Shown: positions 7,292-15,641 of the stretch, in pieces | Numbering within the stretch: the stretch's first letter is position 1 | Layout: each line of letters opens with the position of its first letter | NCBI GenBank assembly: GCA_947625865.1 | Contig: CANQQD010000002.1 | Location: forward strand, 1-39,456 | Source: an uncultured Clostridia bacterium | Lineage (GTDB): Bacteria > Bacillota > Clostridia > Christensenellales > Borkfalkiaceae | Length of the DNA stretch: 39,456 bases | Direction: 5' to 3' | Translations under genes and position numbers: made by a program | Notes under the pieces: model-generated | Seen by the model: the letters and a program-made list of their open reading frames with translations, nothing else | Told to the model about the DNA's origin: nothing | Databases searched by the model: none

Positions 7292-10200
7292 TCAGCGCAT
7301 GCGCTTTTTTCTGCGAATGACATGCGTAAGGGCTATCAGCAGCAACAAGGTCGCGGCAACGCCGCCGCCCAACGTCAGATCTCCGCCGATATCCGTAGAG
7401 CCGCATCCTGCGCAGCCTGAAACTACGGGACTGCCCGCATCCGGACTATCAGTCTGACCGCCTGAGGGATCGTCGGAGGGATCGTCGGGAGCTTCGGGCC
7501 CGTCAGGCTTTTCCGGAGCTTCGGGAAGCTGCTCCTCTCCCTCTATATACACGAGAATGTTTATGACCGTGTTTTCGGTAACCGTTATTTCGTCGCCAAG
7601 CTGCATATTTAGCTCAACGTTCTGCATTTCGTAGGAGCCGTCATCCGTCATCACAAGCTGGGGCTTGCCTATAAGATAGCTGGTGAAGTGATATTTTTCG
7701 GGCATATCCTGCGGTTCTTCCAAGGTGATCTTCGTTTCGTATTCGGCTTTGTCGGTTTTGAAATCTTCGCCGTTATACTGGTATGTGACGTCATAAACGT
7801 TCTTTGCGACGTCCGCATAGACAATATAGTAGGGACTGCTTACGTTTTCTATTGTGTAGCTGTTCACATCCTCTTGACTGTCAAAGGGAATTTTCTGCTC
7901 GTCGGCGTCGAACATTGTTAAGGCGACGGTATGATAGCCATAGGGAATGAGATTGAGCGCCAGAGTGTACGACGTCCCGGGCTTTGCAAGGTCGGTTTTG
8001 CTGTCAAGCAGGCTGCTGCCGTTCAACAACGTTACATATGTTATATAGACGGGGTTGTCGGCAATTACGGCTATGAGTTGCAGGTCGCTCGTTACGGTGA
8101 AGGTATCGAAATCGATCTTATCTTCCGACCCGTACAGGCAGTAGCCGTCAAGGCTCTTGCCCGCAGGCAAATAATTTTCTATGCCGTCGGTAAAAATGCT
8201 GTTTTCTATTTTCACCCATTTTATTCTTTCGCCATAGGCATGGTATTTTACGGCTATTGTAACGGGATTCTCGCCGTTTATATCATTTATTATATACTCG
8301 ACTTTGAGCTTTGGAGTAAGGTTTGAAGCGTATGTAGCATCCTCCGCCGCAGTCAGTGTGGCATAGGGCAGATACAGTGTGCCTGAATTCTCCCAACCGT
8401 TCAAAACGTACTTTTCGCCGACGGCGCTCTTCAGAGTGTAGCTTTCGCCGGGAATGTAGTACTCTTCGAAATCATTCCCCGCCTCAGCCTCGGTGTAGTG
8501 ATAGGTAATTTTTATCTTGTTGCGGACGTCGGCAACAAAGGTCATCTGTTCGTTGACCGTTACGGAGTCGCCAGCATGGTACTCTTCGCCATCCTTTTTC
8601 CACGCCGCGACATAGGTTTTTTCGTCGCCGCTCGAATCGTCGAGCACGAGCACCTGACCGGGCAGGAAGCGCTTTGTGACCGTACTTTTGCCGATTTGCA
8701 AATATACCTTTATCGTTTCAAGCGTGAGGCACAGACTCTTGCCGTCGTAACCGACGGCTACCTCGCCGTAGCCGCTTTCAAAGCTGCCCGCGGCGGAGCT
8801 TTCCATACTGAAGCTTGACGTAAACAGGGTGATAACGTCGTCCTCTCCCTCCTCGTCGCCGAGCTGCTTGTCGGTAAATATCTTTATCTTTTCGCCCTCA
8901 TACACCCCGACAAGGTTGTCCTTGACCGAGACTGTGCAGCTTTCGCTTATAAAGAACGACTTTGAAATTTTTCCGCCGTTTATCGAGAGGGTTCCGCCCG
9001 CGGCGCTGAGTGCAAGGGTGCAATCGCCTTCCGAAATGTCCGTCTCGGTCATACTTGAATTGCCCGAGAGATATACAGCCGAGCCGCCGCACACGTTCTC
9101 ACCAATCTTTGCGCCGCTTATACAGAACGCGCGCACGCTTATAGAAGTTGAATAATAAATTGCTCCGCCCTCGGCAGAAGCCGTGTTTTTGCTTATTTCC
9201 CCTTCTGTTACAGTCGTTGCGCTGTCGGCAAATATGCCGCCGCCGAGCGTAGCCGAGTTTTCCGTTACGGTGCAATTGTTAATATTGCATATGCTTCCCG
9301 AGCACACGGCTATTGCTCCGCCCGAGCCTTCGGCGATGTTTTTACTGAAAGTACAGTCTTCGAATTGAGCGCGGCTGTTGGCGATATAGACCGCGCCGCC
9401 GTCTGTTGCGATATTATTCGTGAAAACACAGCTCTTGTAGAGATTTCTGCTACATTCCGTATAGCTGCCCTTTACATAGACCGCGCCGCCGCACCATGCG
9501 GAATTGTTTCTGAATTCACAGGATTCAACATTTACGGTTGACTCAGCCGCGCCTGCCGCGTAAATCGCGCCGCCCACGCCGCCGCTGACATTCCTTATGA
9601 TATTATTCTGGAATATGCAATAGCGCGCGGTAAGGTTGCCCTCGGCACGGATCAGCGGCGAAGTCTGCACAAAGCTGTTGCCGTCAAGGACGAGCTTTGC
9701 CTGTTCAGTGCCTTTTAATGTAAGGCTGCCGCCCCGTGCGATGTTGAAAATCGCGCCCGCGCTCACCTTGCCGAGTTTGCGTTCTGCGCCGTCGGTAGAT
9801 ATAGTGATAGCTTTATCTATGGTCAAGGCTGCCGTATAGCAATCCTTTAAAATTACTATCTCGTCACCGTCGTCGGCGTCGAGAAGCGCGCCATAGAGAG
9901 AGCTGTAATTTTTATTGCCTATCCTGCAGACTGCCTCCCGCTCGTCGAGCCCCAGCGCGTTGCTTTCTGCGGAGGTTTGAAGGGCGCGGTCGTATGCAAC
10001 TACCGTATAGACAGGCGTATAGCCGCTTGCGTACTCTGTGGTATCGGTGAATGCCTGCTCATAGCTGAAACCCACTACGCGCTTATTTGCGCCCGTGCCC
10101 TCGAGTATTTCAAAGCCGAGGTGTGCGGGGCTTTCGCTCTTATCCATTCTTATGAATAAGCTATATCCCTCGCTGCACTTTGTGACCGCCTCCAAAACGG

Positions 10201-12460
10201 GCTTATCGGCGGAGGTGTAGAGCTTTGTATTCTCCTCTCCCTCCTTCCTCAGAAGATATTCCGCGGCGTCGAGATACCAGATTTTAGGTTGGTAGCCGTC
10301 TTTGATCCTGTTCTCATTCTTGGCTGCAGCCATCAGAGATTTAAAGGCGTCGGAAGCCGTTGCCGCCTTGAATATAAAGTCCGAAGAGCTTAAATTGTAT
10401 CCCCAACGCTCGAAATAATAGGATAGGTCGTAGCCGACGGAGAGCGAGGAGAGATACACCTGCTTTTCGGTGGCGCTCATCTTGCCGTAGTCCACGGGGA
10501 TCTGCTCGTAGCGATATAAATTCTCCATTCTCGGCCAATAGCCGATCTCAAAGCTCTCTATGAGCCACCAGATTATAAAGTTGCCCCTGTTTGTGTTCCA
10601 ATAGGAGCTGACCGAACGGTCGTCGGGCGCGAGTGCGGCGGTAGTCTTTGCAAAGTCGCCGCGCGTGGCTGTCCTTTCCATGGCTGTTTCGTTATATTTG
10701 GACAGCATGTTGTTGCTGCATTCGCTGACCGTGCGCTCGCCTATATCCATCATGTGCCCGAGCTCGTGGGTATAGCCCCAGCCGAAGCCCGAGCCGAGGA
10801 GCGCGCCCCGCTCCCAGCTGACCTGAATACCCACATGCTCGATATGAGCGTATGCGGCGCCGAACGGCTGCATAAGACGGATATTGCAGTTTAAGTACTT
10901 GGCGCGGTCGTCGTATTTGCCGTTATATTTATTGTCGGCTTCGTCGATAACGACTCCGTCTGACACGAGAAGTTCAGAAACATAATCGTCCCAGCCCTTG
11001 CATGCCGTCTCCACGCTGTAGCCTTGCGTGTTGTAGACGGTATCGGCAAGCGAAGCCCGCACGGTCAATATTATATTCCTGCTGACTATTTCGGTTACGT
11101 CGATCGCCTTTTCTACCTTGCCCTCCCTCGACGAGCTTTCCTTGTCGTTTTCAACATATTCGGAATACTCTCTCAGACGGTTGTAATAGAGTCCCTCGTC
11201 GCCGCCGGCGCGGTACAGGGGAAACAGAGTGCCGCCTTCGATATAAACCTTGACGTTTTCCGACTGGCTTTGCGGAGTATAGGGATTTGTAAGATAGACG
11301 GGACCGCCGGGAGGAATGGGGTCGCCTGTGTTGGTAGTGAAGCCTGCCTGCACATAATTGCCCGGACGGATAACGTTTTTGCCGAGGCGGAGCTTGTATT
11401 CGCCGCTCCTCCAGCTTGACCAACTGCCCCAGAATTGTGTTACCACGAGCGACGGCAGCGGATCGTTTGCATTGCCGGTTACATAGACGGTCAAAACGTC
11501 GTCGGGGGTTGCGCTTATACCCGTTGCCTGACGGTTGGTGCCGAACCAAGCCATTTTCAGCGTGCTGCGGGCATAGCCTGCCACATCCCCGTACCTGTTC
11601 AGAACGTTTTCGGAGCCGGGGTCTGTGCCCATCTCTCTCCTCGGGTCGTAGACCACGGTCTTTGCAAGCACTTGCTCCGCGCGCGTAATAAGCCCGCTGA
11701 GCTCGCTTTCATAACTTGCATAGCCCTTTACCTTTTCGCGGAGCTCTTCGATATCCTGCGTGGATTTGATGTCGTCTGCAAGCTCGAGCTGGGCGTAGTC
11801 TACGAACATATTCTGTACCGCCTCTATGTCGCTGCTGTGTGGCTGCAAAAATATAATTTCGCTTGCCGCCGCGCAAGTGCGGTGACGGGGATTGACCTCT
11901 ATCCACTCGAGTTTGATTTTAGTTACGGTTTGCTTTTGGGAAAGGGTTATAAGAACGGGCTTATCGGTAGGAGCGCTCGAAAGCTCTTCAAGCGCGGTAT
12001 ATGCGCTCCCGCCGTCCTTTATATAAGAAATTTTAAGAGTATTGGGATAGCCCCTGTCGTACCAGCTCGAATCCGCACGATAAATTATACGGTCGAGCAG
12101 CATCGGGGACGAAAAGGTAACCTCTACATAGTTGGTAGTGCCCGCTTTATCGGAGCTTTTATATTGCAGTTCAGAGCGCCAAACGGAGTTGAAATTGCGG
12201 TCGAAGGCATTGGAAAACGGAGCTCCGGCTTCCTCGCCGCCGTTGTGCGCACATTCGAATTTGTCTGCGGGTATGCCGTAGCGCTCGGTATAGCCGTTCT
12301 TCAGATAGTCGCTGTCGTCGCCGATCACCTCTATTTTTAAGTCGTCATTGCCCTCCGCACTCGGAGCTATGACGGTTTCGTGCAAAAGAGAAACAGCCGC
12401 AGCTACAAGAACGATTGCAATTGCGGCAAGTATTACGGCAAGCTTTTTCTTAACGGTCAT
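7292..12460 (-). CDS. Giant surface protein: F5/8-type C, M60-like peptidase, beta-helix, Ig-like repeats
   Basis: 1722 aa. ATG 12460 has GGAGG 8 nt upstream; a TTG further upstream is rejected. KKK plus a hydrophobic stretch (residues about 6-28) is a signal peptide or anchor. Residues 50-205 resemble an F5/8 type C (CBM32-like) carbohydrate-binding domain. Residues about 285-740 contain a peptidase M60-like (enhancin/mucinase) region with HELGH at 565-569 and Glu580, fitting HExxHx(8-28)E. Residues 845-1200 form a right-handed beta-helix with repeated NNxAxxGGAxY turns. Residues about 1240-1640 hold InlB-like/bacterial Ig-like repeats (ADNPVYITYVTLLNG, YQYNGEDF). An acidic Pro-rich linker, a SGCAGCGS motif, one TM helix and RRKKRMR end the protein. 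M60 enzymes cleave mucin glycoproteins, so this is probably a cell-attached host-glycoprotein protease. No LPxTG motif is present. Confidence 0.85.
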   Translation of the reverse strand: MTVKKKLAVILAAIAIVLVAAAVSLLHETVIAPSAEGNDDLKIEVIGDDSDYLKNGYTERYGIPADKFECAHNGGEEAGAPFSNAFDRNFNSVWRSELQYKSSDKAGTTNYVEVTFSSPMLLDRIIYRADSSWYDRGYPNTLKISYIKDGGSAYTALEELSSAPTDKPVLITLSQKQTVTKIKLEWIEVNPRHRTCAAASEIIFLQPHSSDIEAVQNMFVDYAQLELADDIKSTQDIEELREKVKGYASYESELSGLITRAEQVLAKTVVYDPRREMGTDPGSENVLNRYGDVAGYARSTLKMAWFGTNRQATGISATPDDVLTVYVTGNANDPLPSLVVTQFWGSWSSWRSGEYKLRLGKNVIRPGNYVQAGFTTNTGDPIPPGGPVYLTNPYTPQSQSENVKVYIEGGTLFPLYRAGGDEGLYYNRLREYSEYVENDKESSSREGKVEKAIDVTEIVSRNIILTVRASLADTVYNTQGYSVETACKGWDDYVSELLVSDGVVIDEADNKYNGKYDDRAKYLNCNIRLMQPFGAAYAHIEHVGIQVSWERGALLGSGFGWGYTHELGHMMDIGERTVSECSNNMLSKYNETAMERTATRGDFAKTTAALAPDDRSVSSYWNTNRGNFIIWWLIESFEIGYWPRMENLYRYEQIPVDYGKMSATEKQVYLSSLSVGYDLSYYFERWGYNLSSSDFIFKAATASDAFKSLMAAAKNENRIKDGYQPKIWYLDAAEYLLRKEGEENTKLYTSADKPVLEAVTKCSEGYSLFIRMDKSESPAHLGFEILEGTGANKRVVGFSYEQAFTDTTEYASGYTPVYTVVAYDRALQTSAESNALGLDEREAVCRIGNKNYSSLYGALLDADDGDEIVILKDCYTAALTIDKAITISTDGAERKLGKVSAGAIFNIARGGSLTLKGTEQAKLVLDGNSFVQTSPLIRAEGNLTARYCIFQNNIIRNVSGGVGGAIYAAGAAESTVNVESCEFRNNSAWCGGAVYVKGSYTECSRNLYKSCVFTNNIATDGGAVYIANSRAQFEDCTFSKNIAEGSGGAIAVCSGSICNINNCTVTENSATLGGGIFADSATTVTEGEISKNTASAEGGAIYYSTSISVRAFCISGAKIGENVCGGSAVYLSGNSSMTETDISEGDCTLALSAAGGTLSINGGKISKSFFISESCTVSVKDNLVGVYEGEKIKIFTDKQLGDEEGEDDVITLFTSSFSMESSAAGSFESGYGEVAVGYDGKSLCLTLETIKVYLQIGKSTVTKRFLPGQVLVLDDSSGDEKTYVAAWKKDGEEYHAGDSVTVNEQMTFVADVRNKIKITYHYTEAEAGNDFEEYYIPGESYTLKSAVGEKYVLNGWENSGTLYLPYATLTAAEDATYASNLTPKLKVEYIINDINGENPVTIAVKYHAYGERIKWVKIENSIFTDGIENYLPAGKSLDGYCLYGSEDKIDFDTFTVTSDLQLIAVIADNPVYITYVTLLNGSSLLDSKTDLAKPGTSYTLALNLIPYGYHTVALTMFDADEQKIPFDSQEDVNSYTIENVSSPYYIVYADVAKNVYDVTYQYNGEDFKTDKAEYETKITLEEPQDMPEKYHFTSYLIGKPQLVMTDDGSYEMQNVELNMQLGDEITVTENTVINILVYIEGEEQLPEAPEKPDGPEAPDDPSDDPSGGQTDSPDAGSPVVSGCAGCGSTDIGGDLTLGGGVAATLLLLIALTHVIRRKKRMR

Positions 12461-12497
12461 AGGGTATTCCTCCGTCAAAAATTACGGTGTTTTAACC

Positions 12498-12526
12498 ATT
12501 TTATCATATATGATAAAAATTTGCAA
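12498..12526 (-). promoter_or_regulatory. Promoter with embedded 20-bp palindrome
   Basis: On the minus strand TTGCAA (12526-12521), a 17-nt spacer and TAAAAT (12503-12498) make a plausible promoter for the giant surface protein gene. The spacer and -10 overlap a perfect 20-bp palindrome, TTTTATCATATATGATAAAA (12499-12518). This is the placement expected of a repressor operator. Confidence 0.55.
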
Positions 12527-12580
12527 TCTCAAGTGTTGCCGTAAAAGGCTTTTTTAAGGAAAAATAGCGAGGAAGCCGTA

Positions 12581-12609
12581 TTGACATTGCCCAAAAAATA
12601 TGTTTAAAT
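12581..12609 (+). promoter_or_regulatory. Promoter of the aldo/keto reductase gene
   Basis: TTGACA (12581-12586), 17-nt spacer, TTAAAT (12604-12609). The ribosome binding site GAGGTGA follows at 12617-12623. Confidence 0.65.
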
Positions 12610-12626
12610 ATTATCCGAGGTGAGTT

Positions 12627-13451
12627 ATGATCCGGAATTTTTTATTGAACGACGGAAGAGAGATACCCGCCATAGGGCTCGGCACATGGCAGTCGGAAAA
12701 GCCCGACGCATACAGGGCTGTGCGCGCCGCCATCGAATATGGGTATAGACATATAGACACCGCCTACGCCTACGACAACGAGGACGCCGTGGGACAAGCC
12801 GTTAAGGACAGCGGCATAGGCAGGGAAAAGCTCTATATAACCACAAAACTGCCCTCCGATATAAAGAGCTACGGCGGCGCAAAGGAATACTGCGAACGCT
12901 CGCTGAAGGCGCTCGGCACGGACTATCTCGACCTGTACCTTATCCATGCGCCCTGGCCGTGGTCGGCGGTCGGGACCGACTGTACAGAGGGAAATATCGG
13001 AGTATGGAAAGCCTTTATCGACCTTAAAAAAGAGGGAAAATTGCGTTCAATAGGCGTTTCGAACTTTCACGGCGACCAGATAGATCCGCTTGCCGAAGCA
13101 ACGGGCGTTATGCCCGCAGTAAACCAGATAAGGTTTTTTATAGGCAATACGCAGGAGCCGGTGTGGGAGTATTGCAAGCAGCACGGAATACTTGTGGAGG
13201 CGTACTCTCCCCTCGCCACGGGCAAGATCCTCGGGATAAAGGAGATAGGCGACATTGCGGAGAAGCTTGGCGTAAGTCTTGCACAGCTTTGTATAAGATA
13301 TTGCGTGCAGCGCGGCACCCTGCCCCTGCCGAAGTCGGTGACGCCCTCGAGAATAGCCGACAATATGAGGATAGATTTTGAAATTCCCGAGGAGGACATG
13401 AAGATATTAAACGCCATAAAAGGGCTGTTCCCCAAGCCCTACAGAAGCTGA
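12627..13451 (+). CDS. Aldo/keto reductase
   Basis: 274 aa, full length for the family. It is an NADPH-dependent (beta/alpha)8-barrel oxidoreductase. The catalytic tetrad is present: D44 and Y49 in HIDTAYAYDNED, K74 in ITTKLP and H107 in LDLYLIHAPWP. The signatures IGLGTW and GKLRSIGVSNF, and the C-terminal cofactor loop LPLPKSVTPSRIADN (SVTPSR rather than the common K-S-x-x-x-x-R), are also seen. The sequence resembles the 2,5-diketo-gluconate/methylglyoxal reductase-like branch, but the substrate cannot be told. It is a single-gene unit with its own promoter and a strong terminator, divergent from the giant surface protein gene. Confidence 0.9.
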   Translation: MIRNFLLNDGREIPAIGLGTWQSEKPDAYRAVRAAIEYGYRHIDTAYAYDNEDAVGQAVKDSGIGREKLYITTKLPSDIKSYGGAKEYCERSLKALGTDYLDLYLIHAPWPWSAVGTDCTEGNIGVWKAFIDLKKEGKLRSIGVSNFHGDQIDPLAEATGVMPAVNQIRFFIGNTQEPVWEYCKQHGILVEAYSPLATGKILGIKEIGDIAEKLGVSLAQLCIRYCVQRGTLPLPKSVTPSRIADNMRIDFEIPEEDMKILNAIKGLFPKPYRS

Positions 13452-13470
13452 TCATTGCTGTAAATATACA

Positions 13471-13500
13471 GCCGCCGCGGCAGTGCCGCGGCGGCTTTTG
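13471..13500 (+). terminator. Terminator of the aldo/keto reductase gene
   Basis: GCCGCCGCGGCA (13471-13482) pairs perfectly with 13484-13495, followed by TTTTGCGTTTA. The convergent BclA-like gene at 13522 may share the hairpin, though the T-tract on that side is weak. Confidence 0.85.
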
Positions 13501-13521
13501 CGTTTATGCGAAATCAGCTTT

Positions 13522-14130
13522 TCAGGTTGTGGTTGAAGGGAGCTTATATTGCTTGATAAACAGGTTTGCCGTACCCGAGGTGATACCCGTAGTTGCGGAA
13601 AGCTGTAATTGCACCGTGGAGTTGGGAACCGTGGTGTTCACAATATAGGTTGCGCCGTTGGGTGAATTTTGTATATCGCGCACGGTGGCAGGCGCCTGCA
13701 CGTCGTTTACATACAGTTCGGCGTTTGCCGCGCCGGAAGCGCCCGTCTGGGATACGTCGTATGTGATTTCATACAGTCCGGGCTCTACAAGAGTTACCGT
13801 GCTGCCGGAAACGGTTATGGCAGTTGAACCTGCGGGATATACGGCGCTCACCGTGAGGGGCACGGGACCGTCGGTAGCCGTCAAAGCGGGATTGGAAGCC
13901 ACAAGCACCGAGCCTAAGGTGATTGCGGGCGAGGGCGTTACGGGAGGGGTCGTGCCGCCGCCCGTGCCGCTGCCGGTATTGATATATATTGTGCGGGTAA
14001 CGCCGCCGCAGCCGCAGGAATTGCAGGAGTTACAGGAGTTGCACCTGTTGCAACTTCCGCACGTATTCCAGCCGTTACCGCCCCAGCCGCCGCAGCCGCA
14101 ACAAGCATAGCATATTAAATTTTCGAACAT
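13522..14130 (-). CDS. Cys-rich protein with BclA-like C-terminal domain
   Basis: 202 aa. AGAGGT lies 6 nt upstream of the ATG. The N-terminus has 11 cysteines in 41 residues, with a strict CxxC ladder at C24, C27, C30, C33, C36 and C39 (CNRC-NSC-NSC-NSC). A short Gly/Thr/Pro linker follows (about 52-68). Residues about 70-202 resemble the jelly-roll C-terminal domain of BclA and related exosporium glycoproteins: an ITLGSVLVAS-like opening, EPGLYEITYDVSQTG, AELYVNDV and a TNLFIKQ-type final strand (NLFIKQYKL). The usual collagen-like GXX repeat of BclA is absent, and the Cys ladder takes its place. There is no signal peptide. I infer a spore-surface or cross-linked coat component, which is unproven. 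Confidence 0.7.
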   Translation of the reverse strand: MFENLICYACCGCGGWGGNGWNTCGSCNRCNSCNSCNSCGCGGVTRTIYINTGSGTGGGTTPPVTPSPAITLGSVLVASNPALTATDGPVPLTVSAVYPAGSTAITVSGSTVTLVEPGLYEITYDVSQTGASGAANAELYVNDVQAPATVRDIQNSPNGATYIVNTTVPNSTVQLQLSATTGITSGTANLFIKQYKLPSTTT

Positions 14131-14158
14131 TGTTACCTCTTCTGTTTAACGTTCATTG

Positions 14159-14190
14159 CCGCACTGCTTTGTGCGGTATTATATTCTATG
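14159..14190 (-). promoter_or_regulatory. -10 region and 5'-UTR hairpin of the BclA-like gene
   Basis: On the minus strand CATAGAATATAAT (14190-14178) contains TATAAT but no TTGACA-like -35. It also fits the CATAnnnTA -10 of mother-cell sigma-K/E promoters, which would suit a spore-surface gene. A 6-bp hairpin CCGCAC/GTGCGG (14159-14176) falls in the leader. The sigma assignment is tentative. Confidence 0.35.
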
Positions 14191-14231
14191 CTTGCAGAGG
14201 GTATTTGGGTGAAAGCGTTTGACGGCGAAGT

Positions 14232-14264
14232 AAAAATCCCGCGGCTTTTTGCCGCGGGATTTTT
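14232..14264. terminator. Bidirectional terminator after aspartokinase
   Basis: AAAAATCCCGCGGC (14232-14245) pairs perfectly with 14251-14264 around a TTTTT loop. It ends the cdaA-DUF1015-lysC unit on the minus strand and shields the BclA-like gene from read-through. Confidence 0.85.
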
Positions 14265-14282
14265 GTGACATTCAAAACAAAA

Positions 14283-15605
14283 TCAATTGCCGAAAAATTC
14301 CGAATAGATGGCTTTTATGCACTTTTCGTAGTCCTCGTTCTTTACTCCCACTATTATGTTCATTTCGCTCGAGCCCTGGTCTATCATCTTTATGTTGATA
14401 TTTGCCGCGGCAATTGCGTTGAACAATCTTGCCGAGGTGCCCACGGAGGAGTTCATTCCTTGCCCCACGGTTGCGATAAGAGCTATGTTTTCTATGACGC
14501 GTATGGTGTCGGGCGAAACTTCGCTCTGAATACCCTCTATGACGCAGCGGAGCTTGTGGTCTGTAAGCTGTTCGCTGGCTATGACGAGGGACATCGTGTC
14601 AATGCCCGAGGGAATGTGCTCGACGGAAATATTTTCACGCGCAAGCACACCCAAAACCTTGGCGATAAAACCGATTTCGGCGTTCATTAAAGATTTTTCA
14701 ATGAATATTACAGTAAAATTCTTTTTGCCCGCAACGCCCGTCACAGTGCTGCCGTCCGGCATGTAGCGGGAACTGGGCACAATTTCCGTGCCCGAGTCCT
14801 GGGGACGGAATGTGTTTTTGATGCGTATGGGGATATTCGCCTTGCGAACGGGAAAAATACTGTCGCTGTGCAGAACGTTTGCGCCCATATAACTAAGTTC
14901 GCGCAGTTCCTTATACGAAAGCTTTTTGATTGGCTTGGGGCTGTCGACTATTCTCGGGTCGCATGCAAGAAAACCGGATACGTCCGTCCAGTTTTCGTAA
15001 AGCGAAGCCTGAACAGCGCGGGCGACGATAGCACCCGAAATATCCGAGCCGCCGCGCGAGAAAGTTTTGACCTTGCCGTTGGCGTCCTGACCGTAAAAGC
15101 CGGGGAATACCGCGAGCTCGCAATCGGAGCAAGCCTCCCTCACCGCTTTATACGTCCTTTCACCGTTCAGTTGACCGTTTTCCTTGAAAAATATTACCCT
15201 TTCGCTGTCTATAAATTTTGCGCCGAGGACCCTTGCGACCACCTGCGCGCAGAGATACTCCCCGCGTGAAGCGGTAAAATCCTCGCTCTTCTCTTCGTTT
15301 ATCCTTTTCTCTGTTTCGTCCAGTATCGGAAGAATATCAAAATCTATGTTGAGCTCTTTAACTATCGACAGGAAGCGCGCACGGACGGGCTCGAACCCGC
15401 GGCTGCACGCTCCGTCCTCCATGAGCGTTTTATGGCAGGCATAGAGCAGATCGGTCACCTTTGTGTCGCCGGAATAACGCTTGCCCGGCGCAGATACGAC
15501 TATATATCTGCGCTCCGCGTCGCTCTCTATAATCTTTTTTACGGCTTTGATTATGGTGCCGTCCGCCATGGACGTGCCGCCGAATTTACAAACTTTTATT
15601 GCCAT
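14283..15605 (-). CDS. lysC: Aspartate kinase (monofunctional)
   Basis: 440 aa. It phosphorylates aspartate, the first step towards lysine/diaminopimelate, threonine, methionine and aspartate semialdehyde. It begins with the amino-acid kinase signature VCKFGGTSMADG (residues 5-16); the nucleotide-binding SRGGSDISGA and substrate segment RGEYLCA are present. Two C-terminal ACT domains (about 300-440) contain FTVIFIEKSLMNAEIG and the ALIATVGQGMNSSVGTSARL motif, implying allosteric control by an end product. There is no fused homoserine dehydrogenase. The ribosome binding site is weak. It lies 36 nt after DUF1015 and is last in the cdaA operon. Aspartate semialdehyde derived from its product is also the co-substrate of CASDH at 35439-36695. 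Confidence 0.93.
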   Translation of the reverse strand: MAIKVCKFGGTSMADGTIIKAVKKIIESDAERRYIVVSAPGKRYSGDTKVTDLLYACHKTLMEDGACSRGFEPVRARFLSIVKELNIDFDILPILDETEKRINEEKSEDFTASRGEYLCAQVVARVLGAKFIDSERVIFFKENGQLNGERTYKAVREACSDCELAVFPGFYGQDANGKVKTFSRGGSDISGAIVARAVQASLYENWTDVSGFLACDPRIVDSPKPIKKLSYKELRELSYMGANVLHSDSIFPVRKANIPIRIKNTFRPQDSGTEIVPSSRYMPDGSTVTGVAGKKNFTVIFIEKSLMNAEIGFIAKVLGVLARENISVEHIPSGIDTMSLVIASEQLTDHKLRCVIEGIQSEVSPDTIRVIENIALIATVGQGMNSSVGTSARLFNAIAAANINIKMIDQGSSEMNIIVGVKNEDYEKCIKAIYSEFFGN

Positions 15606-15641
15606 TTTATCTTTTTGCCTTGACGGTTTCAGGTATTTTGA

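Noticed and set aside
11435-12340. Plus-strand open frame of 301 codons opposite the giant surface protein
   Set aside because: Antisense to the F5/8 and M60 coding region, with no start signal and no recognisable domain.
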